Assembly: GCA_019454045.1 (NCBI GenBank)
Contig: SKCR01021132.1
Location: 124,001 to 188,000 of the forward strand
DNA: 64,000 bases
DNA from: Zanthoxylum bungeanum
Lineage: Eukaryota; Streptophyta; Magnoliopsida; Sapindales; Rutaceae
Reading direction: 5' to 3'
Shown: piece after piece, positions 24,281-36,056 of the stretch
How the letters are laid out: every line of letters starts with the position of its first letter
Position numbering within the stretch: the first letter of the stretch is position 1
Program-made: the position numbers and the translations under genes
Notes under the pieces: model-generated
The model's database searches: none
Seen by the model: the letters and a program-made list of their open reading frames with translations, nothing else
What the model was told of the DNA's origin: nothing

Positions 24281-26248
24281 TGTTGGGTCTCTAAGATCAT
24301 CCCAAGATCATTTAAAGAATAAAATCATGTGAATACGAAATGAAGTATAGCGGAAATATACTTACAGAGATCGGTTGGATGTAGGTGTAGAGTTCAAAAT
24401 TTTTTTCCTTCCTTTGAAGTTGCTCCAAGCTTCCCCAATGTTGAGTGTCAAGCTCCAAGCTTTGAAGAAATGATTCCAAACTCTAGGGAATGTTTCCCTA
24501 TCACCTTTGTATGATCTAATGTGTGCTAGCACTTGAAAAATTTGTAACAAATTTCTTCATTTGCTCTTGTTAGTTTCGGCCAAGCCCTGCAAGAGAGGGG
24601 AATTTGTGGCTTTTGCCGTGAATGAGAGAGAGAGAGGAAGAGATGAGTGAAATTTGTGAAGTGTTAATTGATTTTCCAAAAATCAAATCTTGATATACTA
24701 AATCCTTGTTTGGTAAAAGTCACTCATGTCTTTCATTATTAAAACAAAATGTGTCTTACAAGTTATCTCAAAATCTCTACTAACTTCCATCAAATAAAAG
24801 TTAAGCAAATGACTAATGATGTGACTTGTTGTGGGCCCCACTTGATTCAAAATCTGAGTGGGCCCGCAAACACACTCCGGGCTCGGGTTCGTAATTCCAA
24901 ATTAATGAATCTTCCGTTACGACATAATTAAATCAAATTTAATTAAATAATAATGTCTCGCAAAATTATTATTAAAGTCGCTCGCGAATTAATTCTAAAT
25001 TAATTCGTTCGCCCGAATTAAAATCTAATTTTAATTTCGTTATGAAATCTAATTTCATTTAATATATCAAATATATTATTTTATCGATTAATTCTGAATT
25101 AATCGTTCTCTCTCTATTAATTGAATTTTATCCCAGATAAAATCTTTCCGCAATTAATCCTAGATTAATTTTCTCTCTCTTATAATTAATCTTAGATTAA
25201 TTATGTTCGAGTCATACGTCATCGGTGAATCTTCGGGAAGCGACCCATGAGATCCCTGGATATGTTGGCAGTAAATTCAGTCGTCGTACTATCCGAACAC
25301 GTGCGTACCTCATACCATGTTTTTACCGATTTACGAGACATGATTGGCTTCTAGCAAAGCGCCGTGCCTACCCAATTCTCCAGAAATATTCTTTAAGGAA
25401 TATATAATCTATAACAGGCATAGTATACGTAGTATTGCGTATTGCGATCCAGTATCTGATGTCACATGCAAGGCCTGGGGCTGGAACAGTGTCTGCCCCG
25501 TACGAAGCATATATCGGATCACAAGCAACTAGTCTCTATAACCGGATAATCATGACCTTGTCATATTATCCCGATAGTTGCAACATAATAGAGAAGCAGT
25601 TCTGTATCCATGCGTGATCATCATTTCCATATGACTGAAGTGATACTTCCTTCTTGACATCACACCCAAAACACTACGATTCTCAATAAACCCAGAAGAG
25701 GCGTACACATAACCTGTTAAAGTTCCGGACGTCCAAAACCAAAGCGTATTGATTGTCCCAAGTACTAGCGATGCAAGTCTCAGGTTCAGACCAAATACAC
25801 CTACCCTGAAGCGGATTCCCATAGACACATAGTCATACTACCAATGAGATTCCGAGGGGTCTATCCAGAGCGAAGCTGTTCTTGTACCATCGGTAAACAC
25901 AACCTCCTATCACACTTGCATAAATATCCAATACTTAAATATATGAGAACTACGCTGTTACACTTCCGTAACACGCACAAGTGCAATACTAGTCTATTAT
26001 GCATTATCGATGTCCAGTCTCGATAATACTACGACTAGGGATATTTAATGATTAAACCTTTGTGAATTGATATTGTCTCATATCTTATTAATCCGGAACT
26101 AATCATAAGGACTTTTATCATTTATATATTCGAGTAATCAAATTAAAAAATGATAAAAATAGCAATTTCCATTGTCACACAGTTAATTTGTACAAAAACC
26201 ACAATGTCTTTTACAAATAGTGACGCTATGGGTCATAATTGTCCAACA
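24281..26248 (-). repeat. 5' LTR
   Basis: TGTTGGGTCTC at the left edge and TTGTCCAACA at the right, flanked by AACAT. Homologous throughout to 16172-18121. Confidence 0.93.
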
Positions 26249-26427
26249 AACATAACATCAAAATGAGTAATTAAAACATATAACTTGAAAATTCTAATGT
26301 AAAACTTTGAATGCAAGTTTGATTGAGAATAGAATTAGATTCTCTACCCTTAAAACGATTTCAAATTCGCTCTCGGTGTTTATAGTTTTGTAATTATTGT
26401 CTATCAGGATATAATGATCATTTTATT

Positions 26428-27772
26428 TGATACAATAGAAGATAATGGACTTTTAACGTCAATCTTTTAGCGTCGCAACAAACGGCGTCGCAAAAGGTAC
26501 ATTTAGTGTCGCCAAATTTTATGACGCTGAATGACATAAATTTTAACGTCACCAAAATTCGGTAACACAGAAAGTATGATTTAGCATCATCAATTTACTC
26601 GCGACAATAAAATGTCAATAAAAATCGTAAATTTGTTTAAATTTGACATTTAGCGTCGCTAAAATTCTAGCGATGCTAAAAACTTTTGACTTTTAGCATC
26701 ACCTATAAATTGACGACTTTAAAAGTTAATAAAAATGATAATTTGTTTTATTTTAGCGTCACCAAAATTTTGGTGATGCTAAAACCTTTGACTTTTAGCG
26801 TCACTTATAAATTGGCGACGTTAAAGGATAAGCTTTTTAAAAATTTTGGTCAAATATTTCCCGCATTTAAGAATTAAATTTAAAATTTTTGACTTTTAGC
26901 CTGGACAATGACGACACTAAAGATAAAAAATGTCGATGCTAAAAGTTAAAATTTTGGCGTAAATATTCCCACTTAGTGAAGACTTTTAATGACGCCAAAT
27001 TTTGACTACGCTAAAAGTCATATAAATATTTTTTTATAAATATTCATTTGCACTAATTCTCTCTATTTTTCTCTTCTATTCATTTTTTCTTAGTTTTATT
27101 GTTTCATTTTTATGTTTTATGTTAACATCTTATATTTTTATTTTATTTTTGATTGTAGAAAAATAAGATGAAGAAAATGAACATGAAGATGAAGATGAGG
27201 AAAGTTAAGATGAAAAAATTGAAGATAAAGATGAAGATGAAGAACATTAATTTACATAAAGATGAAGAAGATGAATATGAAGATGAAGAATATTAATTTT
27301 GTATTTAAATATTCATATATGTAATTTATCGTTTTATTTTTGTTTAAAGTAATAATTTTTTTTAATTTTATGTTTAATATCAACAATTATTTTTGATATA
27401 ATTCCTATTTTCATTAATTTTTAATAAATATATTATTATTTGTAATAATTTATTAATAAATATATTAGAATTTAAGAAAATAAATTACTATAAATTTTAA
27501 AAAAAATTATTATAATTATTAATTATTTTTTTGATTTTGATTTTTAGCATCGCTAAAAGTCAATATTTGAGAACGCTAAAAGTTAAAATTTTGTTGCTTA
27601 AAATTAACTCTTAGTGTCGCCATTGTGACTGGCGACACTAATAGTCTTTAGTGTCGGGCTTTTACGTCGGAGTTTTGCGTTGCCGTTCGACGTCGTTAAA
27701 ATTTTTTACATCGATGGACATGACTATAAGTGTTGCTATTCGATGACACTAAAGAGTCATATTATTGTAGTG
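26428..27772. mobile_element. Probable non-autonomous CACTA-like element
   Basis: The right end read inward is CACTACAATAATATGACTCTT (27772-27752), a CACTA-type terminus. The left end TGATACAATAGAAG is a poorer match. Both halves are filled with copies of an AGCGTC(G/A)C / GACGCTAAAA motif in both orientations (26470-26830, 26900-27010, 27540-27690), typical of CACTA subterminal regions. No transposase frame. A GA-rich run (27168-27300) occupies the centre. A 3-bp target duplication was not found (ATT left, GTA right), so boundaries are approximate. Confidence 0.55.
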
Positions 27773-28009
27773 GTAGCATTCCAAAACAAAATTATGACCT
27801 CAAATTTGACCCGAAATTAAGACTTTCGAATTCAAAGAAATTTCATTTCTCATAGTATAATATGAATTATATATATATATATTTTTTAATCATTTATCAG
27901 TAAATACCCTATTTCTAAGAACTCTCCTAAATCCTATAAAATTTAAAACAACTAAGAACCGTCATTGCTTTACTTGCCATCATACTTGGGACTATTATTG
28001 CACAAAATG

Positions 28010-28010
<1 letters not shown>

Positions 28011-28044
<34 letters not shown>
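28011..28044. repeat. Poly-T tract
   Basis: An uninterrupted run of 34 T. It could be the tail of a minus-strand retroposed sequence, but no retroposon body is recognised beside it. Confidence 0.9.
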
Positions 28045-28045
<1 letters not shown>

Positions 28046-28157
28046 AGGAAAACTAAATTAAGTTTCTTATAAATTACCCCAAATTTTGTGTCTTTAATTT
28101 CCATAAATTCTCTACATCTAAAACTTTGGTAATCTTTAAAATTTTCATAAACTTGAA

Positions 28158-28201
28158 ATGTCACAGGAAATAAATTTATTTTAGTAAAAAATGACTCTCT
28201 G

Positions 28202-28261
<60 letters not shown>

Positions 28262-28458
28262 TAATATGAGAATGTCACAGGAAATAAATTTATTTTAGTA
28301 AAAAATGACTCTCTTATTATTATTATTATTATTTAATATGAGAATGTCACAGGAAATAAATTTATTTTAGTAAAAAATGACTCTCTGATTATTATTATTA
28401 TTATTATTTAATATGAGTGTCACAGGAAATAAATTTATTTTAGTAAAAAATGACTTTC

Positions 28459-28493
<35 letters not shown>

Positions 28494-28527
28494 TATTATT
28501 ATTATTATTATTATTATTTAATATGAG
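28158..28527. repeat. Composite minisatellite with embedded (ATT)n microsatellites
   Basis: Four copies of a conserved block running from ATGTCACAGG to ATGACTCTCT (starts about 28158, 28270, 28344, 28418). Each is followed by an (ATT)n run of different length (about 60, 22, 22 and 70 bp) and TTTAATATGAG. Confidence 0.93.
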
Positions 28528-28640
28528 TTGGGACAAGTGAAAATTACATGAGCTAATGAGTCCGGAGTCATGAGTTTCACACCATAAACTGACTCTAGCA
28601 AAACAAAAATGAGCTGTGGAACAAAACGACATGTAGTTTT

Positions 28641-30008
28641 TGTATACAACAATTATTACACGGTAATTGGGAAATCCGAATATGACAAAATTACAATTAT
28701 AATTATTATCCTCGGAGCAGACCCTAACGGCAGACCCTGAAAGCGGAGGCAGGGGCTGATGAGCAGAGGCAGAGGCAGATGGCAGAGGCTGAAGGCAGAG
28801 GCTGACAGCAGAGGCTGATGGCAGAGGCTGAGGCTGAAGGCAGAGGCTGATGGCAGAGGCTGAAGGCAGAGGCAGAGGCTGATGGCAGATGCTGAGGCAG
28901 ACAGAGGTAGGCAGAGGCAGAAGCTGAAGCTGAGGCAGAGGCTGAGGCTGAGGCTGAGGCAGACGCTGAAGTTGAGGTCAGAGGCAGACGCTGATGCTGA
29001 AATCAGAGGCAGACGCTGATGCTGAAGTCAGAGGCAGACGGTGATGCTGAAGCCAGAGGCAAATCAGAACTTTCCCGAGGCTTGTTGTAAAACAACAATA
29101 TCCTTAAAACAAATTTGTCCCCTACCGTAGGTGCAGTAGAACGTGAGACGATTGTTTCCCAGGATACAACGGAAACGTACGAGAAAGGGCACCACCAGAC
29201 TCGTATTCAACGAACCACAAAGTGTTTGAACTCTCCTTTTAACAAAACAAAGAAAATGATCTTTCGTGTGTGCGCTATGGCTTTCTGTATTTTCTATTTC
29301 TTATTTTGAAAACAAGAACTGATGTTGTTTATATAGGAAAAGAAAACACATCTCAATTAATAGAAATTAACTTGCCAATTAAATTTCATAATGGGAGATG
29401 TTACACATTGTTGTAACCACTAAGCTAATTAAATTAGCACTAATGGAAATAAAACTATGTAACCACCAAGCTAATTAAATTAGCACTTATGGAGATTAAA
29501 CTTTGTAACCACCAAGCTAATTAAATTAGCTGTTATGGAATTACAAAAGGCTTTGAAAAATTGTAGAGAAAATTAAAAATTCGGTTGGGTCGGGCCTGCA
29601 CATTTTGGTCCGGCATTCGTGTACGCAGGACACGCGGGTGCACACGAGCCAAGCTTGGTTCGGATTTGATTTGCACCCCCCCCCCCCCCCCCCCCGCGCA
29701 CGTAGAGAGAGCCTCTATCCTTACAACTCTTACCCATCTACATATGATCAATCATATATAAGCTTAATATTCTCTCTATAGCTTTCCCATATGGGACAAG
29801 CTTATTTTTCTTTATTTTTCCAACACCAATGGGTGAACTTTGAGCAACAATTTCTCATTCACCCAAGCACCATTTTAAGCATATGAATATACCATTTCGA
29901 AGTACTCACGGAGGAGTATCCGAATCATTCAATAACAACCACTAACACGAAGTGGACCATGCTTAAAATTGAGCCTCAAAATGCTTATAAATAAGCATTT
30001 TTCCAACA
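28641..30008 (-). repeat. 3' LTR
   Basis: Contains (plus strand, left to right) a GGCAGAGGCTGA minisatellite (28716-29061), a minus-strand TATA-like CCTATATAAAC (near 29335-29325), three TAACCACYAAGCTAATTAAA units (29415-29530), a run of 20 C (29676-29695) and the palindrome AATGCTTATAAATAAGCATT (29980-29999). Confidence 0.95.
28716..29061. repeat. GGCAGAGGCTGA minisatellite in the 3' LTR
   Basis: Purine-rich irregular repeats of 6-12 bp (GCAGAG, GCTGAA, GCTGATG). Lies downstream of the TATA-like box in the sense direction, so it would be transcribed in the R/U5 part as pyrimidine-rich RNA. Unit order differs from the copy at 34790-35124. Confidence 0.92.
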
Positions 30009-30024
30009 ATCCCCCACATGAATG
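30009..30024 (-). promoter_or_regulatory. Polypurine tract
   Basis: Minus strand reads TTCATGTGGGGGAT immediately before the 3' LTR start TGTTGGAAAA. Confidence 0.85.
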
Positions 30025-30583
30025 AAATTGGTGAAAAACGTCGAATAAAATTATTTTATAAAACATTTTATTTTGACCTAGAAGAGTTCAACGGTTGAAC
30101 ACCTGCATAGGATAGGTAGGCCACAGCCTTTGAACCTTCCCTTGTGAAAATATATCTCATTACTGGCTGACAGTTGACGCGATGTCATTGAACTGTACTG
30201 CCGTTCATGTAATTGGAGAACACATATCACACAGATATTTTACCTACACATTTGAGTTCTCATTATTATGTTCATTTTGGCCATGAACATCTTCCTGGTT
30301 CTGCAAGAGTTTCTAAAAATTGTGCCCTGTACAATTCCCTTTGAAGCGGCCCCACTTCTCTCTCACATAGGTGATTTCTTATTTAAGAGTATCTAAGAAT
30401 CATTAAAAGCTTTTGCTTAACCTCTATCCATACGAGCATCACTGTTTCATTTCATCATAGGAATGGACTAGAGGGTAACCCCCACAGTGATCCAATTATG
30501 TCTTTTACGAGTAGGTTGTCCCATTGAACCTAGATCTTGGGATCTCCAGTCAACAAGGTTGGGTTTTCCTTCGTAATAAACAT
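30025..30583 (-). other. 3' untranslated region between pol and 3' LTR
   Basis: No long frame. This is the tail between the pol stop (30584) and the polypurine tract; its length is unremarkable for a copia element. Confidence 0.6.
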
Positions 30584-30734
30584 TTATCTAATGGGCTTCA
30601 GTCCCATTCCCCTCGATGATTTCACAACTAACTCTCTATTTAACCCTTTGGTTAGCAGATCCACAATGTTATCCTTTGACTTTACATAGTCAATCGAAAT
30701 AACTCCAGTAGAGAGTAATTGTCTAACGGTATTG

Positions 30735-30775
<41 letters not shown>

Positions 30776-31738
30776 GTTATGTGCCCTTCCAATTGCAGAT
30801 TGACTATCGCAATGAATGCAAATTGCTGGCACTGGCTTAGGGCAACTTGGAATATCCTCTAGAAAATTTCGAAGCCATTCTGCTTCTTCAGCACACTTGT
30901 CTAATGCAATGAATTCTGATTCCATTGTAGATCTGGCTATCACAGTTTGTTTGGAGGATTTCCATGATATAGCTGCACCTGCTAGTGTAAACACATAACC
31001 ACTAGTAGACTTTGAGTCTTTCATATCAGATATCCAATTAGCATCACTGTATCCTTCGACTACAGCTGGATATCTATGATAGTGCAACCCATAATCACGA
31101 GTAAAACGTAAGTACCTAAGTACTCTCACTATTGCTTTCCAGTAATCAACCCCTGGATTACTCGTATATCTGCTGAGCTTGTTTACTGTACAGGCTATAT
31201 CAGGCCTTGTACAACTCGATAGATACATCAAACTCCCGATCACTCTAGAGTATTCTACTTGAGATATACCATCTCCCCTATTCTTCGATAGGTGTAAACT
31301 CACATCTAAAGGAGTTCTAGCCACAGCTGAATCATCATCGTTGAATTTACCAAGAATTTTGTCCACATAGTGCGATTGATCAAGAATAAGTCCATCTGGA
31401 CTTCTCGAGATCTTTATTCCCAGAATGACATCTGCAAGACCCATGTCTTTCATGTCAAACTTGGATTTCAGCATATTCTTGGTAGATTTCACCATTTTGA
31501 CATTACTCCCGACAATCAGTATGTCATCAACGTAGAGACATAAAATGACATAGCCAACTTCTGTCTCTCTGACATAAATGCATTTATCACATTCATTGAT
31601 TTTGAAACCATTTGCCAACATGGTGTCATCAAACTTTTTATGCCACTGTTTCGGGGCTTGTTTCAATCCATACAAGGATTTAACTAACTTACAGACTTTC
31701 TTTTCTTGTCCTGGAGCTATAAAACCTTCAGGTTGTTC

Positions 31739-31741
<3 letters not shown>
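30584..31741 (-). pseudogene. copia RT palm and RNase H
   Basis: 385 codons, intact within themselves. It opens with [26 protein letters not shown] and the catalytic YVDD in [13 protein letters not shown], then the connection [19 protein letters not shown]. RNase H follows with Asp (YSDANWIS), Glu ([10 protein letters not shown]) and Asp ([11 protein letters not shown]), ending with [16 protein letters not shown]. It would reverse-transcribe the element RNA and remove the template. It is separated from the upstream frame by two small indels at about 31745-31870, in the RT fingers. This frame is the second half of one polyprotein rather than a separate gene. Confidence 0.92.
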
Positions 31742-31771
<30 letters not shown>

Positions 31772-31801
31772 AAAGGCTGTTTTCCATCCATCTGATGTAC
31801 C

Positions 31802-34696
31802 TCAAGATTGCGCAAAGCTGCAATCGCTAGTATCATCCTTATGGAATTTATTCTCGTTATTGACTTTAAAGTAACAAACAAGACCTTTACGTTGTCTATA
31901 ACCTTTAATTACAAGTCTTGCTTTGTACTTGTCAATTGATCCATCTGCCTTTATTTTCCTTTTGAAAATCCACTTGGACCCTAAAGGTTTACATCCTGGA
32001 GGAAGATTCACTAACTCCCAGGTGTGATTTTGTAAGATGGATTCAATTTCACTATTGATGGCATCTTTCCGCAAGGCACCATTAGCTGACCTTACAGCTT
32101 CGTTATAGCTTTGAGGATCATTCTCTAGCAAAAATGTCAGAAAATCTGGACCAAATGATTTTTCCGTTCTACCTCTTTTGCTACGTCTTAGTTCAGGTTC
32201 AACAACTTGTTGATCCTCTGGAACATTAATTTGTTCTCGGTCCTGACTATCTTCAATGATAGTCTCATGTGCCCGTTTGTGCACATCTGAATTCGAATTA
32301 GTTTTACAAGGAAAAACGTATTCGAAAAAGGATGCATTCCTCGATTCCATTATCGTATTCTTGTGAATATCTGGTACATTAGACTCATGCACAAGAAATC
32401 GATAAGCATTACTGTTATGTGCATATCCTATGAAAATGCAGTCAACAGGTTTTGGTCCTATATTCACCTTTTTAGGTGGAGGAATGACTACCTTGGCAAG
32501 ACACCCCCACACTCGAAGGAATTTATAGGAAGGTACTCTTCCTTTCCATATTTCATAAGGAGTTTTCCCTGCTTCTTTCCGTGGTACCTTATCTAAAAGG
32601 TAATTAGCTGATAAGACAGCTTCTCCCCACATAGTCTGAGGTAAGCCAGAGCTGATTAACATAGCGTTCATCATCTCTTTCAAGGTACGATTCTTACGTT
32701 CCGCAATCCCATTGGATTGAGGCGAATAAGGAGCTGTGGTTTGATGTATGATTCCATTTTGTTCACAAAATGATTCAAAAGGGTAAACATACTCACCACC
32801 ACGATCACTTCTTAACTCCTTAATTCTTTTATTCAGTTGGTTCTCAACTTCATTCTTATAGAGAACAAATTTCTCTATAGCTTCGTCCTTGCTTTTCATT
32901 AAATACACATAGCAAAATCTTGTGCAATCATCAATAAAGGTAATAAAATATTTATTACCGCCTCTCGATTGTATTGAATTAAAATCACATACATCGGTAT
33001 GAATTAGATCAAGTGGTTCAGAGTTTCTTTCAATACTATGAAAATATGATCTTGTTAGTTTTGCCTCAACACAAGTATCAAACTTATGTTTGTTATCAAT
33101 TTTAAAATTGGGAATATGATTCATGTTAATTAACTTTCGCAATGAATTAAAATTAACATGTCCTAATCTACCATGCCAAAGATTAGAATACTCAACAATA
33201 TAAGCAGAAGAACTAGCTTTATTGATATTTTTGGGTTTAACAACCATTACATTGAGCTTAAAAAGCCCATCAGTTACATACCTTTTTCCCACATACATCC
33301 CATTTTTAGTCAAAATTACTTTATCAGACTCGAACACCATCCGGAATCCATACTTGTTCAGAAGCGATCCAGACACAAGATTCTTCCGTATTTCAGGTAC
33401 ATACAGAACATTGTTCAGAGTCAACTCTTTCCCAGAGGTCATCTTCAGAATCACCTTTCCTTGACCTTCTATCTCAGATGTTGCTGAATTTCCCATGTAT
33501 ATCTTTTCCCCATTTTCAGCAGGCTCAAATGAAGAAAACATGCTCTTGTCTGAGCATACATGTCGAGTGGCACCAGTATCAATCCACCACTCTCTTGGGT
33601 TAGAACCCACCAGATTCACCTCAGAAACCACAGCAGAAAGGTTAATGTCTGAAACATCTTGAGTCATGTTTTCTAGCACATTAGCTTCTTGTTTCTCTTT
33701 CTTCTTCGGCAGTCTGCATTCAGAAGACTTGTGACCCATTTTGTCACAGTTGAAGCATTTTCCTTGAAATTTTGATTTCTTGGAAACTCCTCCTTTAGGG
33801 CCCATCTTTGACCCTTTGTTCTTGAGGTTCTTGTTCTGATGGCCATGTTCGACAACATTTGCTTTGGCCTCATGAGTCATTCCTCTCTTTTCATAAACTC
33901 GGTTATCTTCCTCAATTCTTAGCTTAAGAACCAAGTCTTCAATGCTCATTTTTTTTCGCTTATGCTTTAAATAATTCTTGAAATCTTTCCAACCAGGTGG
34001 TAGTTTCTCAATTATCGAGGCTACTTGGAAGGTTTCACTTAAACTCATCCCCTCAGCATGAATTTCTGCTAGAATAATCTGCAGTTCTTGTACTTGGCTT
34101 ATCACAGTTTTGGAATCAATCATTTTAAACTCTAGGAAACGGCCTACGACAAATTTCTTAGTACCGGCATCCTCAGTTTTATATTTTCGATCTAAAGATT
34201 CCCAAAGCCCTTTAGCTGTTTTCATTCCAGCGTACACACTGTACAAGGAATCACTTAGCCCATTCAGCACATAATTCCGACATAGGAATTCAGAATGTTT
34301 CCAAGCTTCAATGGCACTGATGACTTGGATATCAATCTCACCCTCTTTGGGTACAGGAGCATCTTCCTTTAGAAACCTCGCAAGGTTCAACGTGGTCAGG
34401 TAGAAGAACATTTTATGTTGCCACCTTTTGAAATTCTGACCACTGAATTTTTCAGGTTTTTCCGCAGCAGGATTGACATGGCTCACATGTCCAACAGGTT
34501 GTCTAGCCATTGAGGCAGAAATACCTTGGCCAGCCACAACGGCTGCCATATTAAGCCCAGAGGCTGATGCAAGTTGGCCAGCCGAAGGGGCTGCCAATGT
34601 ACTTTGGTCAGCCACGGGGGCTGCCACAACATTCTGGCCAGCCGAAGAGGCTGCCATATTCGGATCTACTGTGTTTGGACTGATTTCCATATCCAT
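31802..34696 (-). pseudogene. copia gag-protease-integrase-RT (N-terminal part)
   Basis: 964 codons in one frame. Gag occupies roughly residues 75-290 ([36 protein letters not shown]) with knuckle [14 protein letters not shown] near 315. Protease active site DTGA lies in [12 protein letters not shown] near 373. Integrase follows: [11 protein letters not shown], rve core with [18 protein letters not shown] and [16 protein letters not shown], and the block [12 protein letters not shown] begins with [12 protein letters not shown] and [14 protein letters not shown]. The HHCC finger has only the second Cys of its pair (FDTCVEAK), so zinc binding is doubtful. The end is a short out-of-frame tail after indels in RT. 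The N-terminus has repeated A-[SP]-A-G-Q units. Otherwise well preserved. Confidence 0.93.
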
Positions 34697-34719
34697 AGAG
34701 TCGAATTTTGTTTTAAGAC

Positions 34720-36051
34720 TGTATACAACAATTATTACACGGTAATTGGGAAATCCGAATATGACAAAATTACAATTATAATTATTATCCTCGGAGCAGA
34801 CCCTAACGGCAGACCCTGAAAGCGGAGGCAGGGGCTGATGAGCAGAGGCAGAGGCAGATGGCAGAGGCTGAAGGCAGAGGCTGATGGCAGAGGCTGACAG
34901 CAGAGGCTGATGGCAGAGGCTGAGGCTGAAGGCAGAGGCTGATGGCAGAGGCTGAAGGCAGAGGCAGAGGCTGATGGCAGATGCTGAGGCAGGCAGAGGT
35001 AGGCAGAGGCAGAAGCTGAAGCTGAGGCTGAGGCAGAGGCTGAGGCAGACGCTGATGCTGAAATCAGAGGCAGACGCTGATGCTGAAGTCAGAGGCAGAC
35101 GGTGATGCTGAAGCCAGAGGCAAATCAGAACTTTCCCGAGGCTTGTTGTAAAACAACAATATCCTTAAAACAAATTCGTCCCCTACCGTAGGTGCAGTAG
35201 AACGTGAGACGATTGTTTCCCAGGATACAACGGAAACGTACGAGAAAGGGCACCACCAGACTCGTATCCAACGAACCACAAAGTGTTTGAACTCTCCTTT
35301 TAACAAAACAAAGAAAATGATCTTCCGTGTGTGTGCTATGTCTTTCTCTATTTTCTATTTCATATCTTGAAAACAAGAACTGATGTTGTTTATATAGGAA
35401 AAGAAAAACACATCTCAATTAATAGAAATTAACTTGCCAATTAAATTTTATAATGGGAGATGTTACACATTGTTGTAACCACTAAGCTAATTAAATTAGC
35501 ACTAATGGAAATAAAACTATGTAACCACCAAGCTAATTAAATTAGCACTTATGGAGATTAAACTTTGTAACCACCAAGCTAATTAAATTAGCTGTTATGG
35601 AATTACAAAAGGCTTTGAAAAATTGTAGAGAAAATTAAAAATTCGATTGGGCCGGGCCTGCACATTTTGGTCCGGCATTCGTGTACGCGGGTGCACACGA
35701 GCCAAGCTTGGTTCGGATTTGATTTGCACCCCCCCCCCCCGCGCACGTAGAGAGAGCCTCTATCCTTACAACTCTTACCCATCTACATATGATCAATCAT
35801 ATATAAGCTTATATTCTCTCTATAGCTTTCCCATATGGGACAAGCTTATTTTTCTTTATTTTTCCAACACCAATGGGTGAACTTTGAGCAACAATTTCTC
35901 ATTCACCCAAGCACCATTTTAAGCATATGAATATACCATTTCGAAGTACTCACGGAGGAGTATCCGAATCATTCAATAACAACCACTAACACGAAGTGGA
36001 CCATGCTTAAAATTGAGCCTCAAAATACTTATAAATAAGCATTTTCCAACA
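34720..36051 (-). repeat. 5' LTR
   Basis: Near-identical to 28641-30008. Differences include a rearranged minisatellite (34790-35124), loss of about 9 bp near 35685, and a C run of 12 (35729-35740) against 20. On the minus strand transcription would start soon after the TATA-like box near 35390. Confidence 0.95.
34790..35124. repeat. GGCAGAGGCTGA minisatellite in the 5' LTR
   Basis: Same irregular purine-rich array as in the other LTR, with a few units gained and lost. Confidence 0.92.
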
Positions 36052-36056
36052 GTTTT

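Larger units (their letters stand above)
16172..26248 (-). mobile_element. Angela-like Ty1/copia retrotransposon, complete but disabled
   Basis: LTRs of about 1.95 kb at both ends, a 5-bp target duplication AACAT (16167-16171; 26249-26253), an iMet-type primer site beside the right LTR and a polypurine tract beside the left LTR define a full minus-strand element. Order of domains on the minus strand: gag, protease, integrase, reverse transcriptase, RNase H, as in Ty1/copia. The integrase C-terminal text (LFVGYPRETKGYYFYNP) and the long LTRs fit the Angela lineage. A 2.1-kb leader separates gag from the primer site. Several stops and frameshifts disable it. LTRs differ by about 5 per cent over the stretch compared, so it is older than the copia element at 28641. 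Confidence 0.93.
28641..36051 (-). mobile_element. Young Ty1/copia retrotransposon
   Basis: LTRs at 28641-30008 and 34720-36051 begin TGTATACAAC and end TTCCAACA. A perfect 5-bp target duplication GTTTT (28636-28640; 36052-36056) confirms both ends. By eye the LTRs differ by roughly one per cent outside length changes in simple repeats, so the insertion is recent. Gag-protease-integrase-RT-RNase H run on the minus strand in two long frames. There is no canonical primer site: gag starts 23 bp from the 5' LTR, so the leader seems deleted. Lineage within copia is not certain; it is not of the Angela type seen elsewhere here. Confidence 0.95.

Noticed and set aside
28011..28044. Poly-T as the tail of a minus-strand SINE or processed gene
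   Set aside because: No box A/B promoter, gene match or target duplication found beside it.
29980..29999. AATGCTTATAAATAAGCATT as a transcription terminator
   Set aside because: Perfect palindrome but inside the U3 end of an LTR in a eukaryotic genome; no T run in the sense direction and changed in the other LTR copy.
28641..30008. GGCAGAGGCTGA array as a centromere-like satellite
   Set aside because: Confined to the two LTRs of one element, with irregular short units and no independent array.
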